This document shows positions 1 to 9,994 of a DNA stretch of 48,912 nt, one piece after another (position 1 is the stretch's first letter; each line of letters begins with the position of its first letter). Made by a program: the position numbers and the translations under genes. Origin of the DNA: Owenia fusiformis (Eukaryota; Annelida; Polychaeta; Sabellida; Oweniidae); NCBI GenBank assembly GCA_903813345.2, contig CAIIXF020000006.1:35504436-35553347 (forward strand). Direction: 5' to 3'. Under the pieces are notes generated by a model. The model did no database searches. It was not told where the DNA came from and was given only the letters and a program-made list of their open reading frames with translations.

Positions 1-313
1 AAAAGAAGACAATGTAATGATACTTTCCTGAAAAAAGCAAGGAAATTGACACATGCCTTCATACTTTATTTTGTACCAGAAAATAACATGTGCAGGTATA
101 GCAATTTTTTACCAAAATGTTACTTTCCAGCTGTACCTTAATTTCTTTGCTGTTTTTGATTTTTTGCCAATTTTGAACTTCAATTTGGGACTTTTCTTGA
201 ACTTGTGGATGTCTCAAATACAGGCCTGTCAACCTGGGAGCACCTAAATAAGTAACTTACAAATGTTGAACATCATCCTTCAAATTGTGAACACCTGGTC
301 CAAATCTAAACAC
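1..313. other. Intergenic flank, no gene seen
   Basis: AT-rich sequence with only a short spurious reading frame. I see no splice pattern, RNA gene or repeat structure. It ends at the target duplication of the hAT-like element that follows. Confidence 0.5.
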
Positions 314-321
314 CTTGGTCC

Positions 322-1856
322 TAGTGTTGTCGCGATTAAAGCGGCTCTAAGGTCTGTGGAGAGAAAAATGGAGAAATTTTACCTTTTCTGAGCTATCGGG
401 GCGAAGTTTGGTCTAACATCTTCTTCCTTATTCCTATTTTATAAAAATGTATGCATATGGCAATATTCATCAACCAGTAGAACTGGCAAATCATTTAGAA
501 TCTACAATTCCATACAAGGAGTCCCACTCATAGATTTTTTCAAATTCTTTCCAAGTCGAAGTCGAAACACCTAGCCGGTGAAATTGAAACTAATTTTTCT
601 GGCCGCTCGAATCGATAAAATCTCTGACAGTGTGAGTCTTTTTATGAAAACTTTCTTATAGAAAACACTTGACGATTATAAAAAAGCATTAAGGTCAGGG
701 TGCATGATGGGAAATTTTCTGCATTCCTCAATTGAGTCACATGTTATTTTTCAAACAAGAATCACTCCTTCCCTTCATTGTCTATATCTTCCAGTTTTGC
801 ACAAAGAGTGCACTTCTGTGCCTAGAAAAGACTTGTGAGAAGAATGTTTTGATAAAGTGTATAAAAAACAAAAAAAATTCAGTGAAAAAAATCAGAAAAT
901 TTTCAGAAATTGTTTTCACTGAATTTTCTCATTTTTTATACATTTTACAAAACAAACCTTCTCACAAGGCTTTTCTAGGCACAGAAGTGCATTCTTTGTG
1001 CAAACTTGGAAGATGTAGACAATGTGGGGAAGGAGTGATTCATGTTTGAAAAATAACATGTGACTCAATTGAGGAATGCAGAAAATTTCCCAACATGCAC
1101 CCTGTCCTTAAAAGTTGAAACTGAAGCATTATTTGAAATAAAAGTGAAAAAAAATTGCGCGGACGACAGAGAACAAACTTCCGGTTTAATAAAAAATGGC
1201 GGACACGAAAGGAGAAAGGAAGACAAAAAATTGGAGGATTTTCCTTTGCCATTATCGATCGATATAAGGTATGTGCACAAATTCTAGTTGCATACATGGA
1301 AAATAGATACATTTTTTAAGGCAACAATATATTTAAAGCTTTCATTTTACGATAGGCCCAGGATCATTGGATACGACTCGGCAGTCGATAATCCCACTTT
1401 AATCGATACACCGCGATGTACATGTACATCGCCAAAGCTGATTCTGGTGATGCATCGATGTCTGAAACAAAACATCCATGTTTTTAAAAAAAATTAATTT
1501 GCTAAAAATCACCCTTATCTTATTTTGACGCAAATCGTTTACCTTTCTCATGTCTTATTTCATTTTCCAATGTTTTCTGATATTCTTTCGCTTTAAAACT
1601 GTTTTAGCTAGTCGAAATGAACCATTTATCTAAAAAAAATTACTTGACTTTCATTTCACCGTTACTAGAAGTTCCCGGATGTACCAGCGTATTCTTATTA
1701 ATTTGTTCTGTTCGGTATTTTAGTGCATTAGCATTCAGGATTTCAGTGCACTTTTCTCTGACTTTTTCTCGATGTACATCGTGATGTGCATCGATGTTTA
1801 CTAACTGAAAATTGCCGATGCATCGATGTACGATAAATCACATCGTGACAACACTT
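322..1856. mobile_element. Non-autonomous hAT-like DNA transposon
   Basis: The left end reads TAGTGTTGTC and the right end GACAACACTT, nearly perfect inverted termini. The 8-bp direct repeat cttggtcc lies at 314-321 and again at 1857-1864. Eight-bp target duplications with (C/T)AGTGTTGTC-like ends fit the hAT superfamily. Subterminal copies of catcgatgtac/gtacatcg motifs occur near 1410-1460 and 1770-1835, which could be transposase-binding repeats (inference). No transposase reading frame remains, so it would depend on a relative. A second palindromic element (690-1110) sits inside it. Confidence 0.75.
689..1111. mobile_element. Palindromic MITE with TTAA ends, nested in the hAT-like element
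   Basis: Two arms of about 200 bp are near-perfect reverse complements around a centre near 900. The outer ends read TTAAGGTCAGGGTGCAT and ATGCACCCTGTCCTTAA. TTAA at both ends fits a piggyBac-type target duplication, but the terminal bases GGTC are not the usual CCC start, so the superfamily is open. Short reading frames across the arms are repeat artefacts. Confidence 0.7.
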
Positions 1857-1864
1857 CTTGGTCC

Positions 1865-2387
1865 AAATTTCGACGGGGGAGACAAAAAATGTAAAGCAAA
1901 TGCATGACATGCAATTTGCATAAAAATTCTGAATGAAATGTGTAAGATTTTTTCAGCACTCCTCTTTTGATGTTTTGCCTTTCATTTCAAGTTGGATGTT
2001 CTTCTCTTGAACCATTGATCACGTTTGCTCCTGTAATTATTCACTTCTTCACCTCTTTAAATTGTGATTCAAATTGGTTGATCAATTTTTGGGACTTTGA
2101 CCTCAAATTCGAATATAAATATTTTTTTAGAAAAATACTGACTCATTATTATATTTTTAAAAGTCTTTCAAATAAAGTGAAATGAAGCCAAAATCAGCTC
2201 AAATTATGCGATGTCGTAAAATGGCGTGACTGGAATATGATGCAATCACCTGTGACGTCAGACACTTATTGCCACATTAACAACTAAACAAACGATTAAT
2301 ATAGACTTCACTGATTTGTTTGAAGATCCTTTGCATCATTTGTAACATCATAAACATGTTACCCAACCAACAACTAAACAAATAACA
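1865..2387. other. Intergenic, nothing recognised
   Basis: No supported gene or RNA. A 72-codon frame at 1967-2185 has no coding character and no splice context. Confidence 0.45.
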
Positions 2388-2394
2388 AATAAGC

Positions 2395-2545
2395 AGGCCT
2401 GTAGCCAGGGGGGGGGGTTCGCAGGGTTCTCGCGAACCCCCCCCCCCTGGCCAAAAATTCTTTCAAAATCATGCAGTTTTTCACCATTTTGAGCACTTCT
2501 CAAGTGATTTTAGCCATATTTGGGCAAATCCTGGCTACGGGCCTG
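2395..2545. mobile_element. Short MITE with GGCC(T/C)GTAGCCAGG termini
   Basis: Termini aggcctgtagccagg (left) and cctggctacgggcct (right) are inverted repeats. The 7-bp direct repeat aataagc flanks the element at 2388-2394 and 2546-2552. The interior holds a G-run/C-run palindrome (about 2409-2446). MITE-like elements with this kind of terminus are common in invertebrate genomes (general knowledge, not checked here). Confidence 0.65.
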
Positions 2546-2552
2546 AATAAGC

Positions 2553-3128
2553 ATATAGGTTTGTTCAGTGCCATGCTCTTGAATCAGTTTTAAACAGGAA
2601 TAATCAACAGATATATGAGAGGGTCAGGCATTTTTTTACTAGGAGACCTCAACTCGAGGAGTTTGCTGCATTTCCTTGTTGCTTGACTATAATCAGAAAA
2701 AAATGTGTATTTGCGTGACATGTTAATCTGTCATGTCAAAAAAACCCGGCTTGGCCTCAGTAAATGCATTACAAATACGCAAATTGCTGGACAGTTGACA
2801 GGCCTGCATTTATCTTTGTAACTAAATAATGGCTCGGTTTGTATAAATTCTTGATTTTGTGATGTTACTCCTTAAATAGTAAGATCAACGCGATGCAAGC
2901 ATATATTACCTATTCTAAGGCACGACTGATCTGATTATTCACGGCTGAAACAGAAATACTGAATTCAACTGCTTGCTTTATTTTTACCAAATATTCAGCT
3001 GCCTCTATACCGATCAATCGTGGTTTTAATGGAAAGTAACGAATAAATAAGATGAAATATGAAAAATGTGTACACCTGGAAATCAGCCATTTGTTCACCT
3101 TCATTGGGAAATCTCCGGATACTTTAAG
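2553..3128. other. Intergenic, nothing recognised
   Basis: No gene supported. A 64-codon minus frame at 2910-3104 lacks coding features. Confidence 0.4.
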
Positions 3129-3130
3129 GA

Positions 3131-4133
3131 ATAAAGAATCACAGGCTGGTATCGAAATATTTGTCCGCTGTGACGGAGCATGCTATTTTTCATAAAAACA
3201 CTAAGAATACTTCACAATTTATTTTTTAACTCATATCTTTCATTATACCATACAAAATTACTTACTCCATGCAATGGATATATCATTTGCGGGTAACTTT
3301 CACTTCTGTTTGAAGTCCAATTACGCTGGGAAGAAAAGCTATTGAAAATGGCGCCGGAGTATCATACTTCAAAATGTACCATTTCTTGTTTACCTTTCTA
3401 ATGGCACGATATAGTGACACGATGATATTTACACATGGTTTCAGCATAACTATGAAGGTATAAATGAGATGTTGATGTATTTGGTCTTTTTAATTCTTTT
3501 ATAAAAAATAATGTTTAATTGTTTTGTCCGCTGTGACGGAGCAGTTGCAAATTTGAACTGTGAAAATGCTCCGTCACAGCGGACAAAAAATATTAATATT
3601 ATTTTTTTATAAAAAAATTAAAAAGACCCAATGCATTAATATCTCATTAATACATTCAGAGATATGCTGAAAATATATGTTAATATTATCGTGTCACTAT
3701 ATCATGCCATTAAAAAGTTAAAAAAGAAATGGTTCATTTAGAGTTTGATACTCTGGCGCCGTTTTCAATAGATTTTACTCCTAGCGTTATTGGACTTCAA
3801 ACAGTAGTGAAGGTTACACGCAAATGATATATCCATTGCATGGAGTAAGTTATTATCTTTGATATAACGAAACATATGAGTTAAAAAATAAATCGTGAAG
3901 CATTCTTAGTGTTTTTATGAAAAATAACATGCTCCGTCACAGCGGACAAATCTTTCGATACCAGCCTGTGAGAATCCTGTATCATTCTATATTGTAAATA
4001 TAAAAGCATGAGTGTATGTACTAACCCGTACACATAATGCACAAAGGCGAAGCCTGATTGCATTATCAGAATGGGTTAGTACATACACTCATGCTTTTAT
4101 ATTTCTAATATGATACATGATTCTTTATTGCAA
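3131..4133. mobile_element. Palindromic MITE split by a later foldback insertion
   Basis: The right half (4072-4133) reads, on its complement, aataaagaatcatgtatcat and then an arm shared with 3976-4025 (aaaagcatgagtgtatgtac). The left arm starts aataaagaat at 3131 but is interrupted by an 831-bp element and resumes at 3971-3976. Removing that element plus one copy of agaat restores a palindrome of about 165 bp. This gives an internal empty-site comparison for the insertion. Confidence 0.7.
3140..3970. mobile_element. 831-bp foldback element with CACAGGC ends and 5-bp target duplication
   Basis: Almost the whole element is one inverted repeat centred near 3558. Ends are CACAGGCTGGTATCG and CGATACCAGCCTGTG. 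Direct repeats agaat lie at 3135-3139 and 3971-3975. A 20-bp motif, TTGTCCGCTGTGACGGAGCA, occurs four times: inside each end (about 3161 and 3930) and flanking the centre (about 3525 and 3570, inverted). There is no transposase frame. The CACAG start with a 5-bp duplication recalls Transib/RAG-like elements, but the heptamer does not match well, so the class is uncertain. Confidence 0.7.
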
Positions 4134-4920
4134 TTCAAACATGACTGGGGTCAATGATGAAGTTGAACAGTTCACCATGTACATCTTCAAGGTTGTTGTC
4201 TTTGAAGAAATTAAGTTTTTGGAAAAGTTTATTATTTAGAAATACTCAATAGGGGTGATGGGTTACAATTGATATTCATTTGAAAACTATTGAGAAGGTT
4301 TTGTTTGTCAAAATATTTAAGGAAATGGAATAATTAATTTGATGCAGAAAAATTATGAAGAATTAGTTGAAAAGAACACATGGATGATTCGCTTTCACCC
4401 CCTTTTAAAGAATATCCCTGCTCAACCCATGCATATATCAAAGATTAAATGCACAGCAAAATCATTTTTGTGCATATATCAATCAATTAACACACTGAAA
4501 TCCTTTAAGCTGAGACACACTTGGCATGTTTGAATTACTGTTAAACCACCAATTTAATTTCTCAAAGAGGCAGCTGAAACTTTCCGTAGTTTCACAAGCA
4601 TTTCAAAAAATTTCCCAATTTGAAAGGCTTATTGCTTTTTACAAACACCTGGCATTCGAAGAACGTTTGGTTTAAAGAATTTGTTTCAAAATTCATATTT
4701 CAGTGTTTCAAAAGTCAAATTCGATGGTTTATTATTCAAATCTTATTACGTCTTATGCCGTTGGCCAATTTTCAAAATGGCTGCTCGTTTAAAAATGGCG
4801 GCCATTTTAGTGCCAATTTTACAGTAATCTAGGTGCAATATGTAAAACTGTAATAGCAATATGTTTTAAATGTAAAAAAATATATAGGACATTAATAAAG
4901 CTAGAATGTAGATATGAAAG
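4134..4920. other. Intergenic, nothing recognised
   Basis: Only short frames without coding character. Near 4780-4810 the motif AAAATGGC/GCCATTTT appears, a forerunner of the satellite that follows. Confidence 0.4.
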
Positions 4921-4924
4921 AAGC

Positions 4925-7065
4925 ACATGGCAGCCATCTTGAAAAACGGGGGCCTTTACTCGTTATTTTACGATTTTTGCTGTAACTCGAAAAGTAGTGG
5001 AGCGATTTTGTTCATATTTGGTATGTGGATACTATAAGCATTGCACACTGTCTAATTACACTTTTGGTAGAAGGCTGCCATTTTGAAAAATGGCCACCAT
5101 TTTGAAAAATGGACACCATTTTGAAAAATGGCGACCATTTTTACTTTTTTAACTATAACTTGAAAAGTAGTGGAGCAATTTTGTTCATATTTGGTATGTG
5201 AATACTATAAGCATGGCACACTGTCTAATGACACTTTGGGTAGTAGGCGACCATTTTGAAAAATGGCGACCATTTTTACATTTTTTACTATACTGACTCT
5301 AAAAGTAGTAGAGCGATTTTGTTCATATTTTATATGTGAATACTATAAGCATGGCACACTGTCTAATGACACTTTGGGTAGTAGGCGACCATTTTGAAAA
5401 ATGGCGACCATTTTTACATTTTTTACTATACTGACTCAAAGAGTAGTAGAGCGATTTTGTTCATATTTTATATGTGAATACTATAAGCATGGCACACTGT
5501 CTAATGACACTTTGGGTAGTAGGCGACCATTTTGAAAAATGGCGACCATTTTTACATTTTTTACTATACTGACTCAAAAAGTAGTAGAGCGATTTTGTTC
5601 ATATTTTATATGTGAATACTATAAGCATGGCACACTGTCTAATGACACTTTGGGTAGTAGGCGACCATTTTGAAAAATGGCGACCATTTTTACATTTTTT
5701 ACTATAACTCAAAAAGTAGTGGAGCGATTTTGTTCATATTTTATATGTGAATACTATAAGCATGGCACACTGTCTAATGACGCTTTGGGTAGTAGGCGAC
5801 CATTTTGAAAAATGGCGACCATTTTTACATTTTTTACTATACTGACTCAAAAAGTAGTAGAGCGATTTTGTTCATATTTTATATGTGAATACTATAAGCA
5901 AGGCACACTGTCTAATGACACTTTGGGTAGTAGGCGACCATTTTTACATTTTTTACTATAACTCAAAAAGTAGTGGAGCGATTTTGTTCATATTTTATAT
6001 GTGAATACTATAAGCATGGCACACTGTCTAATGACGCTTTGGGTAGTAGGCGACCATTTTGAAAAATGGCGACCATTTTTACATTTTTTACTATATCTCA
6101 AAAAGTAGTAGAGCGATTTTGTTCATATTTTATATGTGAATACTATAAGCATGGCACACTGTCTAATGACACTTTGGGTAGTAGGCGACCATTTTGAAAA
6201 ATGGTGACCATTTTTACATTTTTTACTATACTGACTCAAAGAGTAATAGAGCGATTTTGTTCATATTTTATATGTGAATACTATAAGCATGGCACACTGT
6301 CTAATGACACTTTGGGTAGTAGGCGACCATTTTGAAAAATGGCGACCATTTTTACATTTTTTACTATACTGACTCAAAAAGTAGTAGAGCGATTTTGTTC
6401 ATATTTTATATGTGAATACTATAAGCATGGCACACTGTCTAATGGCACTTTGGGTAGTAGGCGACCATTTTGAAAAATGGCGACCATTTTTACATTTTTT
6501 ACTATAACTCAAAAAGTAGTAGAGCGATTTTGTTCATATTTTATATGTGAATACTATAAGCAAGGCACACTGTCTAATGACACTTTGGGTAGTAGGCGAC
6601 TATTTTGAAAAATGGCGACCATTTTTACAATTTTTACTATAACTCAAAAAGTAGTGGAGCGATTTTGTTCATATTTTATATGTGAATACTATAAGCATGG
6701 CACACTGTCTAATGACGCTTTGGGTAGTAGGCGACCATTTTGAAAAATGGCGACCATTTTTACATTTTTTACTATATCTCAAAAAGTAGTAGAGCGATTT
6801 TGTTCATATTTTATATGTGAATACTATAAGCATGGCACACTGTCTAATGACGCTTTGGGTAGTAGGCGACCATTTTGAAAAATGGCGACCATTTTTACAT
6901 TTTTTACTATAACTCAAAAAGTAGTAGAGCAATTTTGTTCATATTTGGTATGTGAATACTATAAGCGTGGCACACTGTCTATTGACACTTTTGGTAAAAG
7001 GCAGCCATTTTTCAAAATGACCACCGTTTTTTACTCTTACTCGAAAAGTAGTGGAGCCATTTTGT
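4925..7065. repeat. Satellite array, 135-138 bp unit, about 15 copies
   Basis: The anchor ctataagc recurs at about 5343, 5481, 5619, 5754, 5892, 6008, 6143, 6281, 6419, 6554, 6689, 6824 and 6959, with diverged copies near 5031 and 5203. Spacing is 138 or 135 bp, with one 116-bp unit that lacks the ATTTTGAAAAATGGCGACC block. Each unit carries a small palindrome (accattttgaaaaatggcgaccattttt), a GTAGTAGAGCGATTTTGTTC block and a TTTTACTATA block. Outer copies are most diverged, as expected for unequal exchange. It has no coding capacity. Confidence 0.95.
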
Positions 7066-8265
7066 TATTGGTTATGGGGAAGAGGGTTTGCACCCATCGT
7101 GCCTCCCCCCCCGCCACACCAATGATCTAATACAAATGGTCACCCAAATACTTGAATTGGTGATTATTCTGATATACATGTAACATTTTAATGGTTTTTT
7201 TTTATATTTGCAAATCAAGGGTAAGGTAGATGATAAATATTATGTTGTGGCATACAGATTCATGAATTTAGTGTTCTTTGGCATTTGCTGCGCTATGGAG
7301 TTTGCATATTTCTAGTACTTTATTCAATTTACTGGACATAAGTGAATGATAAATGAACAAAAGGCACAATACAGAAAAGAAAATAATTTAAATATTATTT
7401 GCTTATTTCAGGATGTATGGCATGGGTAATCAGCATGTCAAAAACATATAGATAGAATATGGTGGAATAACAGCAGGGAATAGATGGAAAAACAGATTGC
7501 ATGTGGAATTGCCACAATACTTCACCGGTATTTATCGTGAAGAACAACTTTTATTTAATTAACTGGAAGGAGCTGTTGAAATATGAACAATTAGGATGAT
7601 AAATGATATGGAGGGCTTGAGGAATGACCACATTACTTCACCAGTGTTTATATCCATATATATTAGCTGATTAAAAAATAAAAAGACATATGCAACATTA
7701 ACAATAGGCATAATATATGATACAGGATGGCACACAAGGATTTATGTACATACTGCAAATCATATTCAAGGATATTTAAATGATACCAGATGGAATGATG
7801 ATTTGTGACAGTTGTGATTCTTATAGACCATGATGTGAGTCAACTCTGGAGATGCCCCCCCCCCCCTCACACACAAACAATAGCATTTTGAATCAAGTGT
7901 GTACATGCCACCCCTCCCAATAAACTTTAGCAACATTTCAAAGATAAAAGACTGATGTTGATATAATTCAGTACAAAGATGAAAAATGGAATTTTTTGCA
8001 AGGGTTAATATAGTATGGTAATTACATAGAGATACATGTATGTGATGGCTTGATAGCATATACTTTGATCAGCATTAGTCAAGTTTTGAAATCACTTTAT
8101 CCCACAGCAAATTTTTTTACCAAGCGCTGGTACGGGACAGTGGGTTTGAAAACCTGACTGTCCCGTAGCTCAGTGCTACAAAGTGCTCATACGGGATAAA
8201 GGTGTTTGACTTCGTGAATATCCCGCGAGCCCTATAAAATTACGTGACAGTGTAACTTCGATTCA
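7066..8265. other. Intergenic and 3' flank of the NACHT gene
   Basis: No gene is supported. Features seen are a C-run at about 7854-7866, then a hairpin at about 8130-8168 with arms tacgggacagt / actgtcccgta. Related tacggga/tcccg words lie at 8191-8225. A short inverted pair, tcccgatc / gatcggga, spans the stop codon of the NACHT reading frame (about 8271-8305). These could be remains of a MITE that truncated the gene. Confidence 0.4.
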
Positions 8266-9994
8266 TCATATCCCGATCTGTGAAAAACATTTGTCGTGAT
8301 CGGGACTAAAAATCAGATCTGAATTCTTTGTTGTCATTTTCCCAATCTGTCTTCCGGTTGTTCTGTCCCAAAGTCTAACAGAACCATCCTCTGATGCTGA
8401 TATAATGGCTTGCCCTTTAATCATCTGAAGACTAACAACAGTGACAGGAGCAGTGTGACCATCAAGTGTCATGACACAGGGGTGTGCACCTTGATACTTG
8501 TTTATGTGTTCCACCAAAGGCCTCTTATTGCTATTAGGTACCCACGGTAGGAGACCACCATCTTTTGTTTGGTATTCTTCGATTAGACTTTTGGCAATGG
8601 TTGATTTTATTTGATCCATTCCTTGTTGGACAAAAAGCTCAGTGTTCCTTTCAAGAATGTTTATCTCACTTCGAATGAATTCTGCCAGGTCATTTATTGT
8701 ATCATCTTTAGAATCCATAGCCCTATCTTCATCATTGGGAATCATCATGACAAAGTTAGAAAGAGTGTCTTTCAGGTCAAACAGGTCACCCACAAGATCA
8801 CGGCCAAAACCTGCATAACACTTGGCTGATAGAAAGACTGGATCAGCTAGCACTTCTACACAACGTTTTCTACGTTGCCCCGCCATGAGAGCTGTAGGAA
8901 GTTCTGCGACAGCACTCAGATTTATTCGTCCCTCAGATTCTCCATCGTTTGACTTCCAATACAATGGCTGTGGAGCAATACCACGATCTCGAAACTCCTT
9001 GCTGAATGTGTTGTCAAAGTACTTTGATAAATGATTTGACAGATTAATCAGGTTCTTGTTCCTGTATTTCCTCTCGGAAGCCTCTTTGAATTGTCTATGA
9101 TACCATGTCATTGCATTCTTTCCCAAACCACCACGTATACTGACATAATCTTTGATATCATTCATCAGGCGAGCAAAGACTACATATGGTAAACGTTTCT
9201 CTGGTGGTTTGTGGTATTGAAGGACAGCATCCATAACATTATCATCACATGAGAGGAGATCTATGAGCTCTGATTCACTCAGACCAAATCTGGCAGTTGA
9301 CAAAAGTCCAAAACAGGTTTGAACAAGAACCTTCCCATGATAGACTTCAAGCCTTTCAAAGAAGGCATTTATTAGTCCAGTTACTGTATTTGGAAGTTCT
9401 GGTAATTCAGAGTAAGACTCAACTCTTACTACAGCATCGCAAAGGAGTCTCAATCTGAGTGCTGTTGGCTGCTCTTTGGTGCCATCAGTTGCTACACTTA
9501 GGACAGTGTTTAACTGAGACTTGGTTAATGTCCGTTCGCTGATCTCAAGCCATGCAGACAGGATATTCTTTGCATCATCTATGTTGATGGGTACCACTTC
9601 CACCTCGGGAATATCAGTAGTCTTGAGATATTTGTAACTTCCTCCAATATTAGGAAGTGTTGATATAGCCAGGTAAACATGAGGAGGAAGTTGATTAGGA
9701 ATCCACACAGGCTCAGTCCTCGCAAAATCATCATCATTCAGCTGATCAAGAGAGTCTATCAATATCACAATTGGCCTTTCAGTAGTAGCACGCCCAATCT
9801 GACGCTTGAATTCCACAATCAAATCAGCATAAGCATAGCTTATTGGAGGAGAAGGCTGACCATCATCAAATGCCTCTTTTATCTGATCACATATGCTCTT
9901 GAGGAGAACACGTCCACTTGATGAGAGGGGAGTTGTTCCACAAAACCTCACTACTAGAACTGGATTCGTTGAGTCCTGTACTTGCTTGATACCT
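8266..9994 (-). CDS. NACHT gene segment 4: Walker B to first WD repeat
   Basis: The exon opens AGGTATCAAG after the acceptor; the frame itself is open to an ATG at 10041, which is intronic. VVRFCGTTPLSSSGR and PIVILIDSLDQLNDDD (Walker B) complete the ATPase core, followed by GLSESELIDLLS-type winged-helix residues. A WD repeat (GHTAPVTVVSL ... SASEDGSVRLWD) lies near the end. The frame stops at 8266 after FSPDHDKCFSQIGI with no donor site visible. NWD proteins normally carry many WD repeats, so the C-terminus looks truncated. Confidence 0.85.
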
